A DNA stretch of 64,000 nt from Heligmosomoides polygyrus polygyrus (GCA_947396885.1 OX377204.1:89476728-89540727), one strand, 5' to 3'. Shown: positions 40,583 through 50,798, numbered from the stretch's first letter. Made by a program: numbers and translations. The notes: generated by a model from the sequence alone, not told the origin.

Positions 40583-40671
40583 GTAGGTATTTCGAAGAAT
40601 TCAGTCCTAGTCCGGAGGGACAACTTTATAATGGGCGCACCTCCACTGCTTCACCAACCTTTACCAGGGGT

Positions 40672-41300
40672 GGGGGACTGAACTTACGGATGTTATCCTT
40701 AATTGCGACGACCTATGCCGCAACGTGGCAAGACCTTCCGACCCGCCGTGTTCAGCAGTCGCCAGCGCGACATCCTCCGCCGCAGCCGTGACGACATCGG
40801 TGGGTGTGGGGCAAATGAGAGGTGAAGAAGAACCAGGACAATTTCTAAAACACAATTTAAGAGCCTGGGAATCCTTAAGATCTAGAAATCTACTTTCATT
40901 AGGCATCCTCTTTACTTCTACCCGCCCTACTCGCTTCATATACCTTCTTTAGGAATATTTTGAAAGCTTTTCTTATGCTTTGTTGCAACAATTTCGCAAC
41001 CGGTTTCACCTTTATTTCCGTCCATGGGGTTCCATTACCAATTTGGATCCATTTTCCAAAAACATTTCCAAGTCTTACTAGTGGTCATGGTATATGATCA
41101 ATTAGCCTACTAGTTTTTTTACAACTTAGAAGGTAACCAGGGGCCTTTCTGACGAAAGGGAACCTAAGCTGGCTAAATAGCTGGGCAAAAACCACTGGGG
41201 GTCAGCTCAAGCGTTCTACACCCTCGTCCGCCTGACCCGCTCACCCCCGCCCTAACCCCTGGGCTTGATCAAGAGTCCAGTGGCTGCCTTACGAGATAGT
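40672..41300. other. Intron sequence
   Basis: No gene. A GC-rich patch (40720-40800) interrupts otherwise array-type intron sequence and may be inserted; no termini were recognised. Confidence 0.4.
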
Positions 41301-41360
41301 GGAGACTAGGTTTAAGCCTTGTTTGCGTATTCAAAGCTCAGTGAGAATGTGCTTGTTCAG

Positions 41361-41492
41361 CGTGTGAGCACCTACAGTGTTACCAACGAAGGCGATCTCG
41401 CCACCGGTCGCGCTTATTCGTCCCGAGAAGATCTTCACGCATCGGATGCGAATCTGAACAACAACCCGTTTGCGGCGTCTCGCCAAAACTTG
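41361..41492 (+). CDS. Repeat exon 11 (44 codons)
   Basis: Acceptor CTTGTTCAG, donor GTAGGT. RVSTYSVTNEGDLATGRAYS, SREDLHASDANLNNNPFAAS, RQNL. Confidence 0.85.
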
Positions 41493-41922
41493 GTAGGTGT
41501 TTCGAAGAATCAGTCGTAGTCTGAATGGACAACTAAATTCTACTTAAAATAACTACATTGACTATATTCTTCAAACATAAAATAAAATTTTAAGGATTGT
41601 GAAAATTGTAACGCATCCTTTCTTGACTAATGAGCCACCGAGGTGTTTCAATGTACAAGGTGCATCTGAAGAGAGGTGGCGAAGCTAGTTGTTAGAGTTT
41701 ACCTTTGCTATTATTTATCCATATAATTCAAGAGTATTCATAATGAAAAAAAAGGCTCCACCTCCAGTGCTTCACTAACCTTTAACAAGATGACCCGCAG
41801 TCCTCATATCATAAAACGGCAAATGAAGCTTTGAACAATTAGCAAAGCACGCAGTTTCTGCTACCGACTAGGGTTAATCCTTGTTTTTATATTCAAAGCT
41901 CAGTGTGAATGTGGCTGTTCAG

Positions 41923-42054
41923 CGTGTGAGCACGTACAGTGTTCCCAACGAAGGCAATCTCGTCACTCGTCACGCCTATTCGTCGCGAGAAGATCTTCAC
42001 GCTTCGGATGTGAATCTAAGCAACAAGTCTCTTCCTGCCTGTCGTCGGAGCGTA
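41923..42054 (+). CDS. Repeat exon 12 (44 codons)
   Basis: Acceptor CTGTTCAG, donor GTAAGT. RVSTYSVPNEGNLVTRHAYS, SREDLHASDVNLSNKSLPAC, RRSV. Confidence 0.85.
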
Positions 42055-42117
42055 GTAAGTTTCCTGGCTCTAAAACTTGAAGACTTGCCTTAACAGTGTG
42101 TTCATCTTAATCTAATA

Positions 42118-42231
42118 GCGCACACAGTGACATGAGCGAAGAAGCTGTCACGGGTCGTGCGTATTCAAGAGATCTTTACCATGTAACTGGAGATGTAGAT
42201 CTTAGTAAATCTAGATTCCTCGAGTCTCGAG
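42118..42231 (+). pseudogene. Broken repeat exon (MSEEAVTG type)
   Basis: Aligns with the intact exon at 53380-53511 (MSEEAVTGRAYSRDLYH), but it has lost bases after the acceptor, so the frame is shifted, and it ends in a stop (CGAGGGTAG) without the SRQS codons. Confidence 0.65.
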
Positions 42232-42442
42232 GGTAGGCAGCATTTGGAAGTGAAAACGCGGCAGACAGTCAGGCCACGTCGCCGGCGTGTCATTCAGCGC
42301 ACTCGGAACCTTATTGGCCGGCATGTATTCGGTAGATGTTGTGCTTGGTTGTGATTGGATGATGCCCACCTCCAAACGCTGCTCACCTTTGCGAAGTGGG
42401 CTTAAATCTCTATAAGATAGATCTCACCAGGGAAGGGTCTCA

Positions 42443-43764
42443 CCAGGATACTATCTCAACGGTAGGTCGGAACGGCGCAAGTGTTGTATATGGGCAGAAC
42501 CGCCTCTCCCCGGGAAGTAACAAACTGCAGGTATCTCGACCCCAATACAACTCTGCGCAGAGTTAGGGGCGACGGAAGTAGCCTGTTGGCGCCCTGTTGA
42601 TTCACGTGCTCCACAGCTGACGGGCGCACGCGGGATGAGGGCTGGTATTGAGGATCAGCGCAGTGCGCAGGTAGCGTAGTAGGGAAGAGCTCGGAGTCGT
42701 GAGCGAGGTGTGGGGGTTTGGATCCCGCAGATTGTGTTTCTTTCGCACTTTTGCACAATCCATGTTTATCATATAGGTAATCCACCTAGAGTATTATAGT
42801 GTGTTATAGAGTATGTTTACATATACATACCACCCAAACCGTTAACAAGGGTGGTCCAGGCAGGGTTACCGATTTCGCTGAAACTTCGTCTAGGGGTTAT
42901 TTGGGGTGCTGATCACGAATCTGATATCCATTCTTCACGATTCGGCTGGAAATATAAATACAGGACGGCACAGGATTACATTCTTAAAGTTTCAGCCGAT
43001 GACGGCAGGTAGAGACAGAATTGTGGAAAACGGATGTCAGATTCGTGATCAGCACCCCAAATATCCCCCCTCCCTAGACGAAGCTTCAGCGAAATCGGTG
43101 GCCCTGCCTGGACCACCCCTGCTAACGGTATGGGTGGCCTCCGACCGAATCGTGAAAAACGGATGTCAGATTCGTGAACAGCACTCCAAATAACCCCCCT
43201 GGACGAAGTTTCAGCAAAAAAAAATTTGTTGTTGACCGAAGTCTTGTTGGTGGAGTCGGAACTTTTATCTAGTGCCACAAAATATCTATCGTTACATAAC
43301 TACAGCTTCACACAAAATAGGCTTAAAATAAGTGACACACAGAAGAGAACATTTTAGCTAATCTGTAGTTTGAAGCACATGTTATATGTAAATATGCTCT
43401 ATAACAGACTATAATACCCCTAGGTGGATTACCTATATGATAAACATGGATTTTGCAAAAGTGCAAAAGAAACACAGTCTGTTGATCCAAACCCCGACCT
43501 TCGCTCACGAGCCCGAGCTCTTCCCTACTACGCCACCTGCTCACTGCGCCGGTCCTCGATACCAGCCCTCACCCGCGCGCGCCCGTCAGCTGTGGAGCAC
43601 GTGAATCAATAGGGCGCCAACAGGCGACTTCCGTCGCCCCTAACTTTGCGCAGAGTTGTTTTGGGGTCGAGATACCTGCAGTTTGTTACTTCCCAGGGAG
43701 AGGCGGTTCTGCCCATATACAACACTTGCGCCGTTCCGACCTACCGTTGGGATAGTATCCTGGT
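42443..43764. mobile_element. 1.3 kb element with roughly 360 bp terminal inverted repeats
   Basis: ACCAGGATACTATCTCAACG at the left is inverted at 43740-43764. Arms 42443-42802 and 43406-43764 match closely. The core holds the same satellite units as 27425-28160. The terminal 110 bp are shared with the foldback at 11938-12318. Non-autonomous. Confidence 0.8.
42840..43215. repeat. Satellite units
   Basis: Units with GGTGGTCCAGGCAGGG and TGATCACGAATCTGA in one orientation to about 42950, then inverted. Same satellite as at 27.4-28.2 kb. Confidence 0.7.
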
Positions 43765-43966
43765 CAGGCAAAGGTCTGAACGGGGGAAATGGATAGTACT
43801 GCGAGAATCGCCACCCTTCTTATAGTAGAAAAACACGTTTCGTTTTTGCTGAGTCTTTAAACCTAAAAAGCTACGGGCCTTCGAATGTGGGGGTACAGTA
43901 TTGCACCGTTAGCGCGTGCTCACGTTTCTGATGTGTATGACGTGGTGAAAAGCTGTGCGGTAAGCG

Positions 43967-44047
43967 GATCGGTGGCTCAGCAGCTTGAGAGGCTGCTTCG
44001 CTGGCGCTAGGTCAGATGTTCGACTCCCATGCTATGCACCCTTTTTT
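43967..44047 (+). other. tRNA-like sequence with T-run terminator
   Basis: A box GTGGCTCAGCAG, B box GATGTTCGACTCCC, then a run of nine T. The acceptor arm does not pair. Probably a tRNA-derived retroposon head. Confidence 0.4.
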
Positions 44048-44049
44048 TT

Positions 44050-44890
44050 TAATGACAGCCGCCTCTTTTACCAATTTGCTTCCTGCATATCTTCTCCACA
44101 CTTATTTTACTCTAAATTGTCAAATATGGGCCAGATTCGTGCTCAACGCGAAGTTTGGACAAAAACGGTGACCGTACCTTACCAGCAATCACCTCTACCT
44201 ACTCTAACGTAACGTACTCCAGCGCAATACGAAAAAGCGGATGTCAGATTCGTGATTACCACCCCAAATTACCCCACTGGGAGAATTTTTGGCGAAATCG
44301 GTGATTATTATTTCGACGGCCCTAGCCAGCCGTACCTACCGTAACCTACTTTAATCGGCCGAAATTCGAGAAACGGATGTCAGGTTCATGATTAGCGCCC
44401 CAAATAGTCCCCGACTCCAAAGGTCGAGGAGAGGTCGAAAAAAATTCCGCCCATACCTCGCTCAGGGGTGTTATTTGGGATGCTGATCACGAATCTGACA
44501 TCCGTTCTTCAAATTTCGGTCGATTACGGTAGGTTACGGTAGTACGGGTGACGGTGCAATACTGTACCCTCAATTCCGAGGACTCAGAAAAAACGAAACA
44601 TGTTTTTCTACTATGTGAAGGGTGATTGTCGCAGTGCTATACATTTCCACCGCTCAGACCTATGCCTGAGACCCTTCCCTGGTCAGTATCTGTTCCCCTT
44701 CCCTGGTCAGTGCCTGTTCTGGGCAAAGGCTTTCTGTTAATCTGAGAAGAGACAGGTTATGATTGAAGCCTTGACCTCGGCTGGACTCTGAGCAGCGTAG
44801 TTTGCTTTCCGGCCCGCATTGCTAACCGTTACGCAGTAGAGAATGCTAGGTGATTACCCCATTCAGGCATATTTATTAAAGTTTCCATGA
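44050..44890. other. Intron with dispersed satellite fragments
   Basis: No gene. Satellite-related motifs (GATGTCAGATTCGTGATTAC near 44238; inverse near 44480) and ACCTACCGTAACCTAC repeats. Confidence 0.45.
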
Positions 44891-44910
44891 ATTCTGGGGT
44901 GTTCATTTAG

Positions 44911-45024
44911 CACGCGAGCCAAGATGTTCTCACTGGTCACCTTTATTCATCTCGTGGAGAAGATCTTCATGTATCGGATGTGAATTTGAATGAACAACGT
45001 CTTGCAGCTTCTCGTCAGAGCATT
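44911..45024 (+). CDS. Repeat exon 13 (38 codons, short)
   Basis: Acceptor TTCATTTAG, donor GTAAGT. HASQDVLTGHLYSSRGEDLH, VSDVNLNEQRLAASRQSI. Six codons shorter at the 5' side, still in phase 0. Confidence 0.8.
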
Positions 45025-45074
45025 GTAAGTTACAAAGTTTTTATAAAGCCCCTGATTCAAATTGTTTTCTTTTG

Positions 45075-45320
45075 ACCTCAAGTGACTGTTACTAAGCTTG
45101 TAACCTGTTATAACAATGTATTGCTCCGATCAGAGCTTCCACGCTAGGCTGGGTTCGAACCCATATCCTTTGCATACCAGGCAGGATGTGATTACATTAT
45201 CGGTGCTGATTGATATAGATGTTGCGTTCGATTAAACAGAACAAAGTGGCGTAGAGCATCCTGCCCGGCTAATAGGGATTGCGTGTTCGAGTCCTCCCTC
45301 ACGCGGCGCTTTGATCGCAA
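45075..45320. repeat. Palindromic tRNA-like element
   Basis: Same layout as 24230-24510: inverted B box GGGTTCGAACCC near 45151 and direct B box GTGTTCGAGTCC near 45290. It sits in the intron between repeat exons 13 and 14. Confidence 0.5.
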
Positions 45321-45454
45321 CGAAAAGTCAAAACAACGAAAGGGCATAATTTTTCTTAGGCTTAGGATTGTATGCTGTGGTCAGTTTTTGCCAATTGCTT
45401 GTTCTTCCCTTCAGATTTTTACTGAAATCCTCTGCTGTTGATATCTTGATTTAG

Positions 45455-45583
45455 CGCGCGAGCTCATGCAGTGTTGCTAGCGGCGGTGTTGCTACCGGCC
45501 ACGCTTATTCGTCCCGCGGAGGTCTCCATGCTTCCGATGTAAATCTCAGCGATCAACCGCTCGCTTCGTCTCGTCAAAGCGTT
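45455..45583 (+). CDS. Repeat exon 14 (43 codons)
   Basis: Acceptor TGATTTAG, donor GTACGC. RASSCSVASGGVATGHAYSS, RGGLHASDVNLSDQPLASS, RQSV. Confidence 0.85.
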
Positions 45584-45639
45584 GTACGCTTCTGGCATCT
45601 CGTCAATTACAAATTTCCTTAAATAATCTTATCTTTTAG

Positions 45640-45768
45640 CACGTGAGCACCTGCATTGTTCCCACTGAGGAAGATCTCGCCACCGGGCGTGCCTATTCAT
45701 CTAGAGATCTTCACGCGTCAGACATGAATCTGAAGGCACAAACACCTGCTACACCTCATGGGAGCATT
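45640..45768 (+). CDS. Repeat exon 15 (43 codons)
   Basis: Acceptor ATCTTTTAG, donor GTAAGG. HVSTCIVPTEEDLATGRAYS, SRDLHASDMNLKAQTPATP, HGSI. Confidence 0.85.
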
Positions 45769-45825
45769 GTAAGGTTTCAGTACTTCACGAGGTCAAGGGA
45801 TTCTGTTATTAAGGTACTAATTTAG

Positions 45826-45957
45826 CGTACGAGTGCTTGCGATTCTGCCATTCAGGGTGACCTTGCCACTGGTCAGGTTTACTCGTCCAACGGAGATCTT
45901 CATGCTTCGGCTGTGAAGCTAAATGACGAATCGCTTGCAGAATTGCGTCAAACCATG
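45826..45957 (+). CDS. Repeat exon 16 (44 codons)
   Basis: Acceptor CTAATTTAG, donor GTGAGA. RTSACDSAIQGDLATGQVYS, SNGDLHASAVKLNDESLAEL, RQTM. Confidence 0.85.
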
Positions 45958-46013
45958 GTGAGACTCGATTAATTCTTAGGAAATAAATCCTTCTTGTAAG
46001 GGGATCCATTTAG

Positions 46014-46145
46014 CGCGCGAGTAGTACCAGTGTTGTGAAGGAGGATGGTCTGGCCGCAGGCCACGTCTATTCGTCTAGAGGCGATCTTCACGCTTCGGCT
46101 GCGAGACTGAACGACAGATCGGTAGCGGGATCACGTCGAAGCCTG
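46014..46145 (+). CDS. Repeat exon 17 (44 codons)
   Basis: Acceptor CCATTTAG, donor GTGAGA. RASSTSVVKEDGLAAGHVYS, SRGDLHASAARLNDRSVAGS, RRSL. Confidence 0.85.
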
Positions 46146-46202
46146 GTGAGATTTAACTGTTTCGTACAATTAATGAAACTTGCTATTAAGAAGCTCGTTT
46201 AG

Positions 46203-46325
46203 GTTGTGAGCAACTCCAGTGTCGCGAACGAACACGATTTGGCCATTAGTCACGCATATTCGTCTCATGGGGATCCGCGTGATGTGCTCAGTAGCGCGCC
46301 TCTTGCTGCATCATGTCGAAGCATT
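46203..46325 (+). CDS. Repeat exon 18 (41 codons)
   Basis: Acceptor CTCGTTTAG, donor GTGAGC. VVSNSSVANEHDLAISHAYS, SHGDPRDVLSSAPLAAS, CRSI. The LHASD core is altered to PRDV. Confidence 0.8.
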
Positions 46326-46413
46326 GTGAGCACTTCAATACTAGCCTCTAACAGTTCAATGTGGTTCATAGAATCTGCCGGGAAAGGCCCTTCTTATCAA
46401 AGCGCTTATTTAG

Positions 46414-46539
46414 CGTGTGAGCAGCTGCAGTGTTGCCAACGAAGATGACCTTGCTACCGGTCGGGCTTATTCATCCCGAGATCTCCATGCTTCGGATGCG
46501 GATCTGAGTAATCAACTTGCTGCCTCTCGTCAGAGTATG
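46414..46539 (+). CDS. Repeat exon 19 (42 codons)
   Basis: Acceptor CTTATTTAG, donor GTGGGT. RVSSCSVANEDDLATGRAYS, SRDLHASDADLSNQLAAS, RQSM. Confidence 0.85.
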
Positions 46540-46649
46540 GTGGGTTCCTAGCATTACTTCAAATTTCGAAATGCTTCAAATCGCACATCCTGCACGCAAG
46601 CGCCTACAACTTTACGGATGAGGGTGGCCTTGCCACTTTCTAACGTCTA

Positions 46650-47977
46650 CAGGGTGGCTGAAAAGTTCGGGCAATTTTTCAAAGTGTTTCAGCAGTACGA
46701 AAAAACTACATAAACGCCAAAGATTTACAAACAAAAATAACAGAAACTTCATTAGATCAACAACAACATAATACAACAGGAAAATTCACAACAAGTGCTC
46801 AAAATTTCCTCCTTTGGCTTCAATACATTTTCGCAGTCGTTTTGGGAAGTCGCTGATGATGGTCGCACACTGCTCCGCTGTAATCTCGTCCCAGGATCTC
46901 AACAACGCCGATTTCAGCTGCTCAACGGTGGCGTATCTTGTAGTGGAGATCTTCTGCTCCATGATCGACCACACAGAATAATCCATCGGGTTGAGATCAG
47001 GCGAGTTGGATGGCCAGATGTCCCTGCTCCAAAACCCTGGGAAGAGCTCCTCGCAAACGGCGATCGTGGATTTGGCGGAATGCGCTGGTGCCCAGTCCTG
47101 CTGAAGAGAAAATCCGGTTTCGCCAAAATGGCTCGTCGCCCACGGCTCCAGTACGTCGCGTAGGACATATTGCTGGTAGCTGGCAGCGTTAATTTTGACG
47201 TTCTGCTCCATGAAGACCAGCGGCGTCTTTCCGGTAGCGCATATTCCAGCCCACACCATCACCGAGGCTGGAAAATGGCGGCGGCTGATGGTCCTTGCGG
47301 CCGACGTCTTCTGCTGACCCTTCTTAAGCAGCTGCCTGCGATTCTGATGGTTGTGAACCGGCTGGACCGTGAAGATCTTCTCGTCGGTGAACAGCACCTT
47401 CGACAAGCGACCATCGCCGACCAGCTGACGCATTCGCCTGCATTTCCTCAACCTCTCAGCTTTCATCGCGTCGTTGAGGAAGTGAATACGAGCTACTTTG
47501 TAGCTGCGTAATCCCAGCTTCCTCCTGGCAATATGCTGGACTCGTTCCCTACTGATCCCGAGATCCGTAGCCATCTTGTTCATCGATACCTCAGAATTCC
47601 GGCTAATGCGACAACGAACCTTGTTGATGTTCTCCGGTGTTGTCGCAGTGGTGGGACGGCAGCTGCGGGGACGGTCCGAGGTCCCGCCAGTCTCCTTGTA
47701 GCGTCTTACAATCTTGTAGACGGTCCTTTGTTTGAAGCCGGTTGTTCGAACTATGTCCGCGGTCCTCATTCCCGTCTTGTGCAGCTCGACGACGGTGATA
47801 CGCTCACTTTCACGAGACATAACGCAAGCACAACTGAAAACGAGAAAACTGGAGCAACAGATTCTAGATCAAAATTGCGCGAGGAATACAACGGAAACAA
47901 CAGAAATAACAAAAAACCTCAATTTCAAGGCCAAAAGTAGCGCCGCAAAAAATTGCCCGAACTTTTCAGCCACCCTG
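46650..47977 (-). mobile_element. Intact maT-type (DD37D) Tc1/mariner transposon
   Basis: 1328 bp. Inverted ends of about 30 bp, beginning CAGGGTGGCTGAAAAGTTCG, flanked by TA on both sides. It carries one complete transposase gene. Arms and gene are intact, so the copy is young and may be autonomous. Confidence 0.9.
46786..47820 (-). CDS. maT transposase, 344 aa, apparently full length
   Basis: The N-terminal helix-turn-helix region spans about residues 1-105 (ADIVRTTGFKQRTVYKIVRR; ATDLGISRERVQHIARRK). Catalytic triad: D146 in KVLFTDEKIF, D242 in LQQDWAPAHSAK and D280 in DLNPMDYSVW. Thirty-seven residues separate the last two, the DD37D spacing of the maT family. These enzymes cut the element out and insert it at TA. 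The start is the first ATG after the terminal repeat, 157 nt from the element end, a normal distance. No stop or frameshift is seen. The opposite-strand frames here are shadows. Confidence 0.9.
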   Translation of the reverse strand: MSRESERITVVELHKTGMRTADIVRTTGFKQRTVYKIVRRYKETGGTSDRPRSCRPTTATTPENINKVRCRISRNSEVSMNKMATDLGISRERVQHIARRKLGLRSYKVARIHFLNDAMKAERLRKCRRMRQLVGDGRLSKVLFTDEKIFTVQPVHNHQNRRQLLKKGQQKTSAARTISRRHFPASVMVWAGICATGKTPLVFMEQNVKINAASYQQYVLRDVLEPWATSHFGETGFSLQQDWAPAHSAKSTIAVCEELFPGFWSRDIWPSNSPDLNPMDYSVWSIMEQKISTTRYATVEQLKSALLRSWDEITAEQCATIISDFPKRLRKCIEAKGGNFEHLL

Positions 47978-48055
47978 TATATGTCTCAGAGAAAACTGCA
48001 GGCTTCAAATGCAAACCTGAGTATGCGACCGCTTGATGCGTCGCGTCGAAGCATT

Positions 48056-48769
48056 GTGAGGCGTTGATGCCTTACAGGGCTAACTTCTGCATCCTAGTCT
48101 ATCCCCTTAAGCTGTTAGTCAAGATTGTTAGATCTTTTTCGATTTTTCGACTGAGGTTCAGTTTCCTGCATTTATTGACGACTTGGGAAGTCAAGGAACT
48201 GCTTTTAATGGTATCATCCCGAATGCAAAATACATCACTCTGGACTCGAAACAGGTCGTAGCGCGGCTGGAGGAGATTTCGGCAGTCACTTGAATTGGCG
48301 GTATTGGTTCAGTATCACCCAAGTCAATCGAGCTTTTTATCCCTCTGGAATCTTTGAAATGGTACCAGACATGTCTAGCAATGAACTTTCCGCGGAGATT
48401 TCTAAAGTGATCTACTGAATCTTGTAGAGGATTGTCTGGGAAGCACCGTAGTGGTTTTCAAATTTTCTGTGGACATCTGGTAGGTCAAAAATGTGCCCTG
48501 CAGCTTCGGGAGACCTAATATATTTTCAGATTTTCTAACATCTAAGCGTAATTAAAGCTCCAAACCTTTTGCAGGTTAATTTCTGAGCATAACAAGGTCA
48601 ATGCGTCTGTTTCGTCCCACCAGCCTGCACTGGAGTGCTACAGTTTTTGTAATTTTTCTACTCAGATGCCGAAAGGAAATTTGAAAACTGCAACGGTCTT
48701 TTCAGACAGTCCCTTATAACACTCAATAGGTTTATTCCATGATCGACTGTCATTGAATCTTGTTATGAC
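48056..48769. other. Intron sequence
   Basis: No gene or clear element. Confidence 0.5.
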
Positions 48770-49052
48770 GTTGATACCAATAGGATTGTTGGAGTCAAGA
48801 TTGTTAAACACACTTTATTCGGCTGACGTTTCGGCGTAACTGCCTTCTTTTGAGCCTTATGGAAGTAGCCAAGAGGCTGGTGCGTCACCCTCGGATGGAG
48901 GTGAATCCACGCAAACTGCCTCCATCCGAGGGTGACGCACCAGCCTCTTGGCTGCTTTCATAGGGCTCTGAAGAAGGCGGTTACGCCGAAACGTCAGCCG
49001 AACAAAGTGTGGTTAACAATCTGGGCTCCACAGCTCGAACAGTCCTATTGGA
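48770..49052. mobile_element. Foldback of the AAACGTCAGC family
   Basis: CGGCTGACGTTTCGGCGTAA and AGGCTGGTGCGTCACCCTCG on the left arm are inverted on the right. Perfect inner arms of over 30 bp suggest a recent copy. Confidence 0.7.
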
Positions 49053-49053
49053 C

Positions 49054-49739
49054 TCAATAGGTCATTTTGGAAATCTCCATGGGAAGTTCATTGACCCCCT
49101 TGAGGAAAGCACGAAGCACTGAATTTTTCAGCGGTCGGCCACCGCCTGTCAATACTCGAACATAACACTCTTTCATGGTATCCACGAGAAATGTGATGCG
49201 CGGATCATCCCAAAATGGGGAGAGGTTAACATTGTCCGTTATCCTGATCTTCCCAAGCACTAATTTATCCTCCAGCGTGGCGGTGGTTAAAGGAATAAGG
49301 ATAATGAACGGTGATAGTGTTCCCTTCTGGGTGCACCATGCTTTCTGCCTCTGCGGGATGTTGTGGAGGCAATTTGTATCAGCCTATAATAGAACTTGCG
49401 GTGGCCAGGAAATGGAGAGGTCCGTGCTGTATCCTTTCCATGCATGTTTGGCCCCAAGTTTTCGACCCCTGAGGGTGAAAGGTTTGTCTCTGGCTTGAGC
49501 AGGAAATCCGAATCAAAGGCCTGGACGGGGACGCATGCGACAGCCGGGTCCACCTCGCCTACATTACCCAAGCAATGTAGCGATGGCAGGAAAATGAAGG
49601 CTTGTTTGGTACCCTGCGATGCGTCTGCGTCGTCTGCGATGTAAGAATGCGTCTTAGAGCCTCTCAAAATTATAGCAGTCTTGGTAATCAGCTTAAGAAA
49701 GCATCTGGGAGATTGTGCAAGGAGCACGACAATACTCAA
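49054..49739 (-). other. Unidentified broken coding-like region
   Basis: Two - strand frames (49287-49739 and 49054-49260) follow each other. The second reads ITDNVNLSPFWDDPRITFL and ECYVRVLTGGGRPLKNS, which looks like ordered protein rather than noise. A frame break lies between them. I do not recognise the family; it is probably a transposon gene remnant in an intron. Confidence 0.3.
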
Positions 49740-49792
49740 TGAAAGTTCACAAGGTCTTTAAGGATTTCTTTTATCAATTATCACTCATCTAG

Positions 49793-49922
49793 CGATGAGC
49801 AGCTGCAGTGTTGTCAATGGAGTTGATCTTGCAACTAGTCCTTCATATACATTCCGATTAGATATACGTGCTTTGGATGTGAATCCGAGCAATAAACCGC
49901 ATGCTTCATTTCGGCAGAAGCT
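49793..49922 (+). pseudogene. Broken repeat exon
   Basis: Acceptor CATCTAG is present, but the first codons are CGATGAGC instead of CGNGTGAGC, a one-base deletion. The rest reads SSCSVVNGVDLATS then RALDVNPSNKPHAS in the shifted frame, and no donor follows. Confidence 0.65.
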
Positions 49923-50269
49923 TTCGAAGCGCTAAGCGTGGATTCCACTCCTGCTTGACACAAAAGTTCATCGCAATAGAGATTGCTCGTAACAGCATAA
50001 AATCTCCATAGCGGCCACTCCATGCCTAAATAAAAATGGGTAGAACTTGCTAATGTGGCTTACAAGGGGAGACAAGAGTGTGTCAGCCAATTAGGTCGGA
50101 TAGAATTGTCGTGCCAGCACAGCACGCGCGTTCGATCGGTGCTCTGATTCGATGAGGTCCTCTCGCTTCCTCCTGCTGTCCATCTTAACGACCAGTACCC
50201 CGAAAATGTAAATGTAAATCATTATTTGGTCTATTAGGGACTATAACAGAGAATAATCTGCTCGTTCAT

Positions 50270-50401
50270 CACACAAGCACCTTCAAGGTTGCCAAAGACG
50301 ATGATGTTTCAACTTGTCTCGCGTATTCGTCCCATGGAAACCTTCATGCTTCGGATGCGAATCTGGATAAGCAACCTATTTCGGCATCCCGGCAAAGCAT
50401 C
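50270..50401 (+). pseudogene. Repeat exon with intact frame but lost acceptor
   Basis: Exactly 132 nt open in the array frame (HTSTFKVAKDDDVSTCLAYS, SHGNLHASDANLDKQPISAS, RQSI) with donor GTGGGT. The acceptor position reads CGTTCAT instead of TTTAG. The nearest AG (50276) would shift the frame. Likely skipped. Confidence 0.6.
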
Positions 50402-50480
50402 GTGGGTTGCAAAAATTTTACTCTCGTATATGTAACCGTTCCATTAAAACTAATGGCTGGACGAAATTTACGACGTTTAG

Positions 50481-50603
50481 CGTGCCAGCACCTGCAATGT
50501 CGCTAGTCATGGTCTTGCTGGTCATCCCTATTCATCTCGAGGAGAACTTCATGCTTCTGATGTGAATCTAAAGCAACCACTTACGGCTTCTCGTCAAAGC
50601 ATG
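50481..50603 (+). CDS. Repeat exon 20 (41 codons)
   Basis: Acceptor GACGTTTAG, donor GTGTGT. RASTCNVASHGLAGHPYSS, RGELHASDVNLKQPLTAS, RQSM. Confidence 0.8.
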
Positions 50604-50666
50604 GTGTGTTTTTGAAATGCCATAAAGTTCTCTGGATTGGATACTCTGAATATAGTCCTCACTTAG

Positions 50667-50798
50667 AACACAAGCTCCTACAACGTTGCTAGCGACGGTG
50701 GTCTTTCTACTGCTCAAGTTCATTCATCCCGTGAGAATCTTCACACTTCGGATGCCAATCTGAGCAACAAACCACTCACTGCATCACGTCAAAGCTTG
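50667..50798 (+). CDS. Repeat exon 21 (44 codons, GC donor)
   Basis: Acceptor CTCACTTAG. NTSSYNVASDGGLSTAQVHS, SRENLHTSDANLSNKPLTAS, RQSL. The donor is GCAAGT, a rare but accepted GC-AG intron type. Confidence 0.75.

Larger units (their letters stand above)
39747..40620. repeat. 352 bp exon-plus-intron tandem repeat
   Basis: Two and a half units. Introns 39879-40098 and 40231-40450 are virtually identical. The first unit differs at the exon start (CGAGTGAGCACTTGTAATGT), so the crossover lay within the exon. Confidence 0.85.
46594..48055 (+). pseudogene. Repeat exon disrupted by a maT transposon
   Basis: The exon halves are 46594-46649 (HASAYNFTDEGGLAT) and 47978-48055 (QRKLQASNANLSMRPLDAS, then RRSI and donor GTGAGG). 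Besides the transposon, the acceptor AG is lost (ATCCTG), and there is a one-base shift and stop before the insertion. The exon was probably failing independently. Confidence 0.75.

Noticed and set aside
46795..47940. Several + strand frames of 60-135 codons
   Set aside because: They overlap the maT transposase on the opposite strand and are shadows of it.
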